Source: Zhouia spongiae (GTDB lineage Bacteria > Bacteroidota > Bacteroidia > Flavobacteriales > Flavobacteriaceae). From it: DNA of 64,000 nt. Below, one piece after another: positions 56,440 through 64,000 of the stretch. The position numbers and the translations under genes were made by a program. The notes beneath the pieces were generated by a model. It saw only the letters and a program-made list of their open reading frames with translations, made no database searches and was not told the DNA's origin. Where the stretch lies: NCBI RefSeq assembly GCF_022760175.1, contig NZ_CP094326.1, forward strand, positions 992,001-1,056,000. The letters run 5' to 3'. Position 1 is the stretch's first letter, and every line of letters starts with the position of its first letter.

Positions 56440-56740
56440 GCTATTATACATCATCAATACGCCGGGTTATTGCTCCAAAACAAGATTGCCATAAGCATGA
56501 CAGAAAATAGTGACCCCTATGAAAATGCCATAGCAGAACGCGTAAACAGAATCATAAAAACAGCGTTTAATTTACACTCTAGTGTATTGGGCTTTGAAAA
56601 GACCCAAAAGTTAGTAGCCGAGAGCATTGCCAATTATAATGGTTAAGTATGGATCAAGCATACCAAAGCCATACCAAAGGCTAGGATAGAGTATGAATCT
56701 GAAAACTTCACCTTTGTCCGTATTATTTAGTGCCCTTTCG
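56440..56740 (+). pseudogene. Degenerate IS3-family transposase (OrfB C-terminal piece)
   Basis: One frame encodes IIHHQYAGLLLQNKIAISM followed by TENSDPYENAIAERVNRIIK, then GFEKTQKLVAESIANYNG and a stop near 56646. The HH..QYA and SMTE..DPYENAIAERVN blocks are hallmarks of the IS3-family DDE integrase domain, here with internal deletions and no start. Terminal inverted repeats and the rest of the element are not visible. It directly abuts the cas-distal end of the array. Confidence 0.8.
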
Positions 56741-57149
56741 TTGAAAACGCCCCTTGTTCACCAAAAATAGTTTTTAGAAGAATCATCCTTTAAAATCAAG
56801 ATACAATCATTCCAGCCTTTAAAAGACAAACTATTATACAAAAACAACTCAAAACGCCTAACAACACTTAAACAACTACTATACAGCAACATATAATAAA
56901 ATATTTTACAAACTAATAGTTTTATTCAATTAATTAACGTTTCTTTGCATCGCATTAGCAACATAGATCGCAAGGGCTAGCAATTTTTTATTCTTCACAA
57001 AATAATTTATTCCTAATTTTTGATTCTTTGCTGGGTAATTTTGAAACTGGATTACAACCTTATCTCGGACGTCCGTAATGTTTGTGTGAAAAGATAGGCT
57101 GGTATATTCCGATCAAAAAAAATTAAGAACATTTTAAATTTAATATACA
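56741..57149. other. AT-rich region leading to the cold-shock gene
   Basis: No gene is seen. The last 100 bp are likely the long 5' untranslated region of the cold-shock mRNA. Confidence 0.5.
57036..57043 (+). promoter_or_regulatory. Promoter -7 box of the cold-shock gene
   Basis: TAATTTTG matches TAnnTTTG exactly. A start just after it would give a leader of about 100 nt, in keeping with cold-shock mRNAs whose leaders act as temperature-dependent structures. Confidence 0.5.
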
Positions 57150-57344
57150 ATGAAACAAGGAACAGTAAAGTTCTTTAACAGAACCAAAGGATTTGGGTTT
57201 ATTACAACAACAGACTCTAACGAAGATATCTTCGTTCACGAAAGCGGGTTAATTGACAACATTAGTGAAAATGACAAGGTGCAATTTGAGACCGAAAGAG
57301 GGAAAAAAGGTTTAAACGCAGTAAACGTAGAAATCATAGACTAA
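57150..57344 (+). CDS. Cold-shock domain protein (CspA family)
   Basis: 64 residues, a single cold-shock domain. RNP1 is KGFGFI (about 13-18) and RNP2 is DIFVH (about 26-30). It binds single-stranded RNA/DNA and acts as an RNA chaperone. The probable long leader and a strong terminator define a monocistronic unit. Confidence 0.95.
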   Translation: MKQGTVKFFNRTKGFGFITTTDSNEDIFVHESGLIDNISENDKVQFETERGKKGLNAVNVEIID

Positions 57345-57346
57345 AT

Positions 57347-57385
57347 AAAAGAGGCTGTCTAAAGTAAAGACAGCCTCTTTTTTTT
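57347..57385 (+). terminator. Intrinsic terminator of the cold-shock gene
   Basis: A 10-bp perfect stem GAGGCTGTCT (57351-57360) / AGACAGCCTC (57368-57377) followed by eight T. Confidence 0.9.
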
Positions 57386-57464
57386 GTTATTAGGTTTTGT
57401 GGACTTGTATACTGCCTACCGAATACTATCCTCTATTTTTAAATGAAACCTATTGGAGTGAAAA

Positions 57465-57494
57465 TAAAAAAACCGCCTAAATCTTTTTAGACGG
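57465..57494 (-). terminator. Intrinsic terminator of the M1 peptidase gene
   Basis: On the minus strand CCGTCTAAA pairs with TTTAGGCGG (plus 57473-57494, one G-U pair) and a run of seven T follows. Confidence 0.82.
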
Positions 57495-57505
57495 CCTCTC
57501 TTATG

Positions 57506-59458
57506 TTATTTATTATAAAAATCTTTAGGCCAGGTATCATTAGAGCCATTAATATCCGGTATCAGCATGTCCGGATCAATTCGTACAGATTTAATCGTCT
57601 TGTCGGTTCTGAAAAAATGATTCCACTGGTCGCCTCTCTGCCAAATCTCTACAGGTAAGGTCATATCTTCCGTAGATCCGTCATCAAAAACAACCCTCAT
57701 CTGAACTGGCATAGGAATTTCTCCCATATTATCCAATACGATTATATAACCTTCCCGTTGTTGATACACTCCCGTTAAAGCCAGATCGATATTCTTATTT
57801 CCATAAAACCAGCCACGCCAGAACCAATTCAGGTTTTCTCCGGTTGCATTTTCCATAGCATTAAAAAAATCGGATGGCTGAGGATGTTTAAATGCCCAAT
57901 TATGGATGTAATCCCTGAATGCAAAATCAAAACGTTCGGGCCCTAAGATATACTCTCTTAAAATAGCCAATCCCAATGCAGGTTTGTAATAAGCGGTATG
58001 TCCTAAATTTCTCGTATTCACAACATCCGGATATGTGTCGATCCCTTCTCTGGTGCTGCTGGTGTAGTATTCCAGCCCCTGTCTTGCTCTTTTATACATA
58101 TCGAGATATTCGCCATTATTGAACTCCAAGTGCAGGTGATTGTTGATAAAGGTATTAAAGCCTTCATCCATCCACGGATACAATCGCTCGTTAGAGCCTA
58201 CTATCATCGGAAACCAATTGTGTCCGAATTCGTGATTGGTAACTCCGTACAAACCTCCTCCTTTTGCCCTCATACTACAGAAACTAAGACCGGGATATTC
58301 CATCCCGCCGACATTCGAAGCCACATTTACAGCGCTGATATACGGATATTCAAACCACTTTTTTGAATAAAACTCTATCGATGCTTTGGTATATTCTGTC
58401 GAACGTCCCCAGGCCTCATCTCCGGAAACCTCTATAGGGTACACCGATTGTGCTACGCATTTATTACCGCTCGGAAGGTCTATTTTAGCCGCATCCCATA
58501 CAAATGCCTTTGAAGAAGCAAACGCCACATCCCTTGTGTTTTTCATACTAAAATGCCAGGTAATCGTTCCTTCTTGTTTCGGTCGAATGTTTTTATAGTC
58601 GGTAACTTCATCCGGAGCAATAATATATACCCGCTCCTGGCTTTTTTCAGCCTTTCTCATACGCTCTATCTGTACTTTGGTCATCACCTCTTTTTCATTC
58701 ATAAGTTTTCCTGACGCCGCAACAATATGATTATAAGGTACTGTGATCTTATAATCAAAATCGCCATACTCGCAATAAAATTCACCTGCTCCCAGGTATG
58801 GCTCTGTATTCCACCCTTTAACATCATCATATACTGCTACACGCGGATACCATTGCGCCAACGAATAAATAATTCCATTGTCGGTATCCTGCTGTCCCAT
58901 CCGGTCCATCCCCGATCTGGGGATCTTATACGAAAAGTCTACCTTCACCGTAGCCGTTCCTCCGTTAGCAGCGATAGGCTTGTTAAAAATAACCTGCATA
59001 CGGGTATCGGTTACCTTATAACTATTAGAAACCTTCCCTTTACCCGTTTTTGCTTCAAGCCTGGTAATCGTATATCCGCCATCAGTATCTCCCGAATAAC
59101 GATTGCCCGAGATCGGCGTTGTTAAAGTTCCTCTTGAGTCTGCCTTAAATCGGTTCTGTTCCAGATACATCCAGATATAATTTAAATCTTCCGGGCTGTT
59201 ATTTCGGTAGGTAAGGGTTACACTACCGGTTACGGTATGTGCAACATCATCGAGGGTCACTTCAATCTTATAATCCGCTTCGTTTTGCCAGTACTCAGGT
59301 CCGGGTATACCCGAAGCTGCTCTATACACAGAACCCTGGCGGTACATTACCGGATCAAAATCATGCTGATTGTTTTTAATAGCTTCCTGAGAAAAACCCA
59401 GAAAAGGGAACTGGATCATCATCAGTCCCAAAGAAATCTTTTTAACTATCCTTTTCAT
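57506..59458 (-). CDS. M1-family metallopeptidase, secreted
   Basis: 650 residues with a signal peptide (MKRIVKKISLGLMMIQFPFLGFSQ). Zinc site HEFGHNW (HExxH) with the third ligand Glu in DEGFNTF about 20 residues later. The exopeptidase GGMEYPG motif (a variant of GxMEN) is present. It belongs to the large group of exported M1 aminopeptidase-like proteins of Bacteroidota. It has its own terminator. Confidence 0.92.
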   Translation of the reverse strand: MKRIVKKISLGLMMIQFPFLGFSQEAIKNNQHDFDPVMYRQGSVYRAASGIPGPEYWQNEADYKIEVTLDDVAHTVTGSVTLTYRNNSPEDLNYIWMYLEQNRFKADSRGTLTTPISGNRYSGDTDGGYTITRLEAKTGKGKVSNSYKVTDTRMQVIFNKPIAANGGTATVKVDFSYKIPRSGMDRMGQQDTDNGIIYSLAQWYPRVAVYDDVKGWNTEPYLGAGEFYCEYGDFDYKITVPYNHIVAASGKLMNEKEVMTKVQIERMRKAEKSQERVYIIAPDEVTDYKNIRPKQEGTITWHFSMKNTRDVAFASSKAFVWDAAKIDLPSGNKCVAQSVYPIEVSGDEAWGRSTEYTKASIEFYSKKWFEYPYISAVNVASNVGGMEYPGLSFCSMRAKGGGLYGVTNHEFGHNWFPMIVGSNERLYPWMDEGFNTFINNHLHLEFNNGEYLDMYKRARQGLEYYTSSTREGIDTYPDVVNTRNLGHTAYYKPALGLAILREYILGPERFDFAFRDYIHNWAFKHPQPSDFFNAMENATGENLNWFWRGWFYGNKNIDLALTGVYQQREGYIIVLDNMGEIPMPVQMRVVFDDGSTEDMTLPVEIWQRGDQWNHFFRTDKTIKSVRIDPDMLIPDINGSNDTWPKDFYNK

Positions 59459-59709
59459 ATAAATTATTATTAAGTCGCTTTAGCTTCACAAAGAAAATTA
59501 TAAACTAGCACACTAAAAAATAACACCCACCCCTTTAACATAGTAAACTATCTCGCAGCAAGCCCACGAGAGGGCCAAGCGTAAAGAAAAGGTCTGGTAG
59601 ACCTTTTTAGCGATGGAGCCAGCTGGCGCCTGAACTCCCGATTATCGGGTCAACTAAAACAATGCCTGTTTACAAGGCAGAAGCCCGTTATTACGAGAAC
59701 GTCCTCTTT
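59459..59709. other. Intergenic region with several hairpins
   Basis: It contains a 9-bp stem AAAAGGTCT (59587-59595) / AGACCTTTT (59599-59607), probably the terminator of the EEP gene, and CCCGAT/ATCGGG nearby (about 59638-59650). The text around it (GCAAGCCCACGAGAGGGCCAAG) recalls the other intergenic hairpin tracts of the window. Confidence 0.55.
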
Positions 59710-60681
59710 TTAGTAATTTTGTTTTAACAAAACATATACAGGAAAGTGGTCGCTGTAACCCCCCAAATATTTACTTCCGGCGAAGGTTCTGAATGGATTC
59801 CCCTTAAATTTACCATGCCATTCCTTCAGAAACAATTCATCAAAAACATCGGCATGGGCAAAAGAGTGTGTCCCGGCCTGATCGTTAAAAAAGTTATTGG
59901 TAAATATGATCTGATCGAATAAATTCCACCTTGCCTGATGGTTTAGACTCCCCTTGCTATAGGGATCAAGCAGTTTGGCCATCGGGTTATACAAGTCCGG
60001 ATACATCAGGTGATCTTTAATACTTTCTGAACCCGGATCATCGTTAAAATCGCCCATAATAATAAAGCTGGGATCTTCTTCGGCCTGCTTTACACTATAT
60101 ATGATTTCGTGTATTTTCTGTGCAGCTTCAACACGTTTATAGCTGGTTGCTTCCGCACCTTCTCTTCTTGACGGCCAGTGATTTACCAGCACGTGTATTT
60201 GCTCATTATTCAATCTGCCCGTTACGTGCAGGATGTCGCGGGTATAGTCGCGTTCACCGTTATCATTGTAAACGATTAAAGGATGTGCTTCGGATGCCAA
60301 CACCTCAAAATCCTCTTTCCTGTAAATCAAAGCAGTATCTATCCCTCTCTCATCCGGTGAATCATAATGAACAAAATCATAATCGTGTTCTTTAAGGTAC
60401 TTCGAAGTAATCAAGTCTTCTACAACCGATTTATTCTCCACTTCAGCAAAGCCAACTATAGACGGTACTTTTTTAGTGGTATCTGATCCTATTTCGGAAA
60501 CTGTTTTGCTTAACTTATACAACTTATTTTCGTACCGTTCCTTATTCCATTTATTCTTTCCATAAGGCGTAAAATCGTCGTCTAAAGTTTGTGGATTGTT
60601 TTTAGTATCAAACAGATTCTCGAGGTTATAAAAGGCTACTGTATATAAATTGTTTGAGGTCTTTCTTAAATATGGCAACAT
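59710..60681 (-). CDS. Endonuclease/exonuclease/phosphatase-family protein
   Basis: 323 residues, no signal peptide. EEP fold: VAFYNLENLFDTKN (metal-binding Asn/Glu), VGFAEVEN, HVLVNHWPSRR, IIMGDFNDDPGS and GYSDHFPVYV (catalytic SDH). The family includes DNases and phosphodiesterases; the specific substrate is unknown. It is divergent from hflX. Confidence 0.9.
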   Translation of the reverse strand: MLPYLRKTSNNLYTVAFYNLENLFDTKNNPQTLDDDFTPYGKNKWNKERYENKLYKLSKTVSEIGSDTTKKVPSIVGFAEVENKSVVEDLITSKYLKEHDYDFVHYDSPDERGIDTALIYRKEDFEVLASEAHPLIVYNDNGERDYTRDILHVTGRLNNEQIHVLVNHWPSRREGAEATSYKRVEAAQKIHEIIYSVKQAEEDPSFIIMGDFNDDPGSESIKDHLMYPDLYNPMAKLLDPYSKGSLNHQARWNLFDQIIFTNNFFNDQAGTHSFAHADVFDELFLKEWHGKFKGNPFRTFAGSKYLGGYSDHFPVYVLLKQNY

Positions 60682-60857
60682 AATATAAATCTTTCAGGGT
60701 TTAAAAATAGCAAATCAATTTGTGCCATGCCCCCGCAGATATAAATTATATCAAAATCAGTCATCACGTTCCCTTGAAACAGCAACAAGCAGAACAATTT
60801 CCAGCAGGAAAATTCAAGTTGGAAACGGTATTAAATCTTCATCGAAAAAAATTAGCG

Positions 60858-60865
60858 TACCTTTG
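60858..60865 (+). promoter_or_regulatory. Promoter -7 box of hflX
   Basis: TACCTTTG followed by C is the textbook Bacteroidota box, 16 bp before the ATG at 60882. This decides the start: the open frame extends 54 codons upstream of the promoter. Confidence 0.75.
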
Positions 60866-60881
60866 CATTTTAATTCAATTT

Positions 60882-62102
60882 ATGCTAGAAAAGAAAACAT
60901 TAGACTATGAAAAGGTAGTGCTCATCGGGGTTGTAAACCAAGAGCAAGATGAAGAAAAATGTGAGGAATATTTAGATGAACTCGAATTTCTTGCTTACAC
61001 GGCGGGTGGTGAAGTAATAGAGCGGTTTTGGCAGAAGGTAGACACCCCAAACCCCAAAACCTTTATCGGTACAGGGAAAATGGAGGATGTACGGGCATAT
61101 GTAAAAACACATGATGTCGGGACTGTTATTTTTGACGATGAACTTACCCCTGCCCAACAAAAGAACATAGAGAAAATCCTGCGTTGTAAGATCTTAGACA
61201 GAACCAGCCTGATTCTGGATATTTTTGCACAACGGGCTCAGACAAGTTATGCCCGGACTCAGGTCGAACTGGCTCAATATCAGTATTTGTTACCCCGGCT
61301 TACCGGATTATGGACACACCTGGAAAGGCAGCGAGGTGGAATAGGAATGAGAGGACCGGGGGAAACCGAGATTGAAACTGACCGTCGTATTGTACGCGAC
61401 CGGATTGCTTTGTTGAAAAAGAAACTGGAGAAGATCGATAAACAAATGGCTACCCAGAGGGGGAACCGCGGTGCTTTGGTTCGCGTTGCTCTGGTTGGTT
61501 ATACCAATGTCGGAAAATCAACATTAATGAATGTGATCAGTAAAAGTGAAGTGTTTGCGGAAAACAAACTCTTTGCCACGCTGGACACTACCGTACGAAA
61601 GGTTGTAATAGGCAACCTCCCCTTTCTTTTAAGCGATACCGTTGGATTCATCAGAAAATTACCGACACAGTTGGTTGAGAGCTTTAAAAGTACATTAGAC
61701 GAAGTAAGAGAGGCCGATTTATTATTACACGTGGTCGACATCTCTCATCCCAATTTCGAGGAGCATGTAGCTTCCGTAAACAAGGTTTTAGATGAAATAG
61801 ACAGTGCCGACAAGCCTACTATTATGGTTTTTAATAAAATAGACACCTATAAACACGAAAGTATCGATGAAGACGACCTTATAACAGAAAAAACGACTAA
61901 ACATTTTACCCTGGACGAATGGAAAAAAACCTGGATGGGAAAATTAGGTGACTATGCCCTGTTTATTTCTGCCCTCAACAAAGAGAACCTGGAAGAATTC
62001 AGAAAACGTGTTTACCAGGAAGTCCGAAGAATTCATATTACCCGTTTTCCGTACAATCACTTTTTATATCCTGAATATGAAGAGATGGAAAAAGATCTGT
62101 AA
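60882..62102 (+). CDS. hflX: Ribosome-associated GTPase HflX
   Basis: 406 residues from the ATG at 60882. The N-terminal HflX domain (about 1-180) has the RTSLILDIFAQRAQT and GGIGMRGPGETEIETDRR signatures. The GTPase domain has G1 GYTNVGKST, G3 DTVGF and G4 NKID. HflX splits stalled ribosomes, especially under heat or antibiotic stress. Single gene with its own promoter and terminator. Confidence 0.95.
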   Translation: MLEKKTLDYEKVVLIGVVNQEQDEEKCEEYLDELEFLAYTAGGEVIERFWQKVDTPNPKTFIGTGKMEDVRAYVKTHDVGTVIFDDELTPAQQKNIEKILRCKILDRTSLILDIFAQRAQTSYARTQVELAQYQYLLPRLTGLWTHLERQRGGIGMRGPGETEIETDRRIVRDRIALLKKKLEKIDKQMATQRGNRGALVRVALVGYTNVGKSTLMNVISKSEVFAENKLFATLDTTVRKVVIGNLPFLLSDTVGFIRKLPTQLVESFKSTLDEVREADLLLHVVDISHPNFEEHVASVNKVLDEIDSADKPTIMVFNKIDTYKHESIDEDDLITEKTTKHFTLDEWKKTWMGKLGDYALFISALNKENLEEFRKRVYQEVRRIHITRFPYNHFLYPEYEEMEKDL

Positions 62103-62104
62103 AT

Positions 62105-62138
62105 AAAAAAGCGCTTCCAAAGAAAGAAGCGCTTTTTT
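62105..62138. terminator. Bidirectional intrinsic terminator
   Basis: A 12-bp perfect stem (AAAAAAGCGCTT / AAGCGCTTTTTT) around a 10-base loop, between the convergent hflX and DUF3078 genes. Confidence 0.88.
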
Positions 62139-62164
62139 ATTTATATCTCATTTGTTATGTATCC

Positions 62165-63082
62165 TTAAAAGCCGAAGTTAACCCCTAAACCAAACACCTC
62201 ACGTAGCTGTAAAGCGCTAACTGCATTATCATCGTATACCGCTTGTACGGTTAGGTTGGTCGAAAGATACTTGTTAATCTTCATTACCACATTCATAGTG
62301 TAGTCAATGTCTACATTCTGCGGATCTTCAAGATAGTTTGAGTACAAACTCAGAATATTCTCCACACTTACATTCTCCATAACGTTAAACTTATAATAAC
62401 CGGAAGCATGGAAACCCAATTCATAACGGAAAGTATCTCCCGGATCGATCCCGTATGCCTGTAATCCGTTTACGTTATCCGTACCACTATGCTGAACGAA
62501 ACCATCCAAATCGCTATCGTAAACATACACATCCTTACTAATGAACGTCATTTTAGAAGTGGCCGGTGCCAGGTTAAACTTCAGGTTCTCGTTTTTCTTC
62601 CATTCCATCCCCGGACCAAAAGTCAGATAAGCAGGATTGAACAACCCGGATGTCGGAAAATCCGTATCCTCATCATTATCATAATCGTATCCATCCGTGA
62701 ATTGCGTTTTAAAGTTTAAAAAGAATGAATAGTTCCAATATCCAAACGCCTTCTTACCAACCAGTGAATTGTATTCGAACCGGTCGTCTGTTTTTCGGGT
62801 ACCGAGATCTTTGGTATTGGTAAGTCCGTAAGAAGCAATGATCTTATTATCCCACGACCAGTCCCCTTTCAGATAATTAAAATCGTAATTAATCCCTGCC
62901 GTTCCAGACACGTTGTTCTGCCCCCCTGCAACCCAGTTTTTAAATGCAGACTGATTTAGCAAAAAGGTAAAAGTACCTCCTTTTGTCCATCCTTCTTTCG
63001 GTTTATCTTCCGCTTCTTTATCTTGTGCGTAACCAAACGTAACCCCTGACAATAAAACCAGGGTAAATAGAATTTTCTTCAT
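62165..63082 (-). CDS. DUF3078 outer-membrane protein
   Basis: 305 residues from the ATG at 63082, which gives a clean signal peptide (MKKILFTLVLLSGVTFGYAQ); the frame extends 56 codons upstream into the next gene and that part is spurious. The mature protein is a beta-rich barrel with the family opening GWTKGGTFTFLLNQSAFKNW and final VFGLGVNFGF. The role is unknown. Confidence 0.85.
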   Translation of the reverse strand: MKKILFTLVLLSGVTFGYAQDKEAEDKPKEGWTKGGTFTFLLNQSAFKNWVAGGQNNVSGTAGINYDFNYLKGDWSWDNKIIASYGLTNTKDLGTRKTDDRFEYNSLVGKKAFGYWNYSFFLNFKTQFTDGYDYDNDEDTDFPTSGLFNPAYLTFGPGMEWKKNENLKFNLAPATSKMTFISKDVYVYDSDLDGFVQHSGTDNVNGLQAYGIDPGDTFRYELGFHASGYYKFNVMENVSVENILSLYSNYLEDPQNVDIDYTMNVVMKINKYLSTNLTVQAVYDDNAVSALQLREVFGLGVNFGF

Positions 63083-63149
63083 GATTGCTTTGTTTTGATG
63101 TTTGATGGTATTTATATAGTTATTTACGAATACAAACGGTAAAAGGTCG

Positions 63150-63659
63150 TTATTTCTTTTTCTTATACAACGGTACAGACGAACAAGCCTCTCCGTACAT
63201 AATGTTTTTCGCCACGGGCTGAAGTTTTTGGGTAAGAAAAAGATACGCATTTTTCGGTACCGGTTTATTAGAGCAGCCTTTCACGATAACGGGAAGGTCT
63301 TTATAAACCGAAACGTCCAGTTTTTCTACTTGCTCCTGATACAACACTGTTTCTAATAATTCCAGATCTCCGACAACTACCTTTTTGGCATATGGAGACA
63401 GAAACGTTGCAAGCAGCATATACGCCCAGGCAGGTATTATTGCGTCGGTAGCGCAATATAAGGCAACATACGAACCTGTATACCGCGACCAGTCAAACTC
63501 CGCAGCCTTTGCCCTAAAATCCTTTTCCCGAAGTAGAAAACCTTCTTCCAGCCATTCAGACACATCCAGAGGAAACCTCTCTCCTTCCTGGTAGAAATCC
63601 TCCAAATCGATAGTTACCAGTTTGCTTTGAGCAACCCTATTTACAATTTCATCTGACAT
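63150..63659 (-). CDS. DUF2480 family protein
   Basis: 169 residues. It matches the DUF2480 pattern found in Bacteroidota next to SUF and DUF59 genes: NRVAQSKLVTIDLEDFYQEGER, LREKDFRAKA, and a late VIVKGCSNKPVPKNAY. The function is unknown. It lies 11 bp after the DUF59 gene in the same operon. Confidence 0.85.
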   Translation of the reverse strand: MSDEIVNRVAQSKLVTIDLEDFYQEGERFPLDVSEWLEEGFLLREKDFRAKAAEFDWSRYTGSYVALYCATDAIIPAWAYMLLATFLSPYAKKVVVGDLELLETVLYQEQVEKLDVSVYKDLPVIVKGCSNKPVPKNAYLFLTQKLQPVAKNIMYGEACSSVPLYKKKK

Positions 63660-63670
63660 AAGCGCACCAC

Positions 63671-64000
63671 TTACAGCAATCCCAGCTCCAATTTAGCTTC
63701 TTCACTCATTAAATCCTGACTCCACGGCGGATCAAAAGTAATTTCTACCACACAGTCCTTTACCATATCAATCGTTTTCACTTTTTCCTCTACCTCTACA
63801 GGTAAGGTCTCTGCTACCGGACAGTTGGGAGTCGTTAAGGTCATTAAGATTTTAACCTCGCTGTCTTCATTTACAAAAACATCGTAAATAAGTCCCAGCT
63901 CATAGATATCAACAGGAATCTCCGGATCATAGATCGTTTTTAATACCGAAACGATTTTTTCTCCTAATTGTGCAGTATCTATAGTTTGTTGATCGCTCAT
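63671..64000 (-). CDS. SUF-system DUF59 (SufT/MIP18-like) Fe-S assembly protein
   Basis: 109 residues, complete: the ATG is exactly at the window edge (64000). DUF59 signature: YDPEIPVDIYELGLIYDV with the conserved DPE, a TTPNCP motif with the conserved Cys, and ITFDPPWSQDLMSEEAK. It acts in maturation or transfer of iron-sulfur clusters; in Bacteroidota it normally sits downstream of suf genes, probably beyond the window. Confidence 0.9.
   Translation of the reverse strand: MSDQQTIDTAQLGEKIVSVLKTIYDPEIPVDIYELGLIYDVFVNEDSEVKILMTLTTPNCPVAETLPVEVEEKVKTIDMVKDCVVEITFDPPWSQDLMSEEAKLELGLL

Noticed and set aside
60720-60881. Longer N-terminus of HflX
   Set aside because: The promoter box at 60858-60865 lies inside this stretch and the family sequence begins after the ATG at 60882.
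63083-63250. Longer N-terminus of the DUF3078 protein
   Set aside because: It would put 56 residues before a perfect signal peptide and overlap the DUF2480 gene.

Overview
The window reads as a chromosomal segment of a Bacteroidota bacterium, most likely a member of the Flavobacteriaceae. The support is: Bacteroidota-type promoter boxes (TAnnTTTG) placed just upstream of several starts; few purine-rich ribosome binding sites; a TonB-dependent receptor, lipoproteins, sulfatases and a GH92 mannosidase; lineage-typical families (DUF3078, DUF2480, DUF4136, DUF6973); and a compact type II-C CRISPR locus with 46-bp repeats. Outside the CRISPR locus the window is mostly ordinary core genome. No tRNA or rRNA gene was recognised.

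Layout. 1-5.1 kb: the end of a TonB-dependent receptor, a DjlA-like co-chaperone, a bacilliredoxin, a PlsC/HD-hydrolase pair, a GNAT enzyme and a decayed internal piece of a cytochrome c assembly gene (ccsBA). 5-10 kb: a radical SAM protein, a Tat-exported Gfo/Idh/MocA oxidoreductase, an enoyl-CoA hydratase and an NtrY-like sensor kinase. 10-26 kb: a nearly complete heme pathway. hemJ, and hemH coupled to a MATE exporter, lie on the minus strand. An AraC regulator faces hemA-hemC-[trkH-trkA]-hemD-hemE-[two accessory genes]-hemF-hemB on the plus strand; hemL is not here. 26-46.7 kb: glycan and sulfate-ester catabolism (GH92, two sulfatases plus a sulfatase fragment), DNA repair (MGMT), a CNNM/CorC-type protein, an amidohydrolase, a DUF481 gene split by an in-frame stop, and an SPFH/zinc-ribbon pair. 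57-64 kb: a cold-shock protein, an M1 peptidase, an EEP-family hydrolase, HflX, DUF3078, DUF2480 and a SUF-type DUF59 protein.

The most unusual region is 46.9-56.7 kb. A minus-strand tracrRNA lies immediately upstream of, and divergent from, a 1461-aa Cas9, followed by cas1 and cas2. Next comes a 38-repeat array that appears to be transcribed toward cas2 and ends in a clear terminator. Six of the 38 repeats are 103 bp instead of 46 bp because they carry the same 57-bp, double-hairpin insertion at the same internal position. They sit at the cas-distal end of the array, interleaved with normal repeats and next to a decayed IS3-family transposase. The insertion leaves the first 15 nt of the crRNA repeat (the tracrRNA-pairing part) intact but separates the two halves of what looks like a promoter inside each repeat. 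The array also holds two spacers that differ only at third-codon positions of one 10-residue peptide, and duplicated spacers that suggest an old block duplication.
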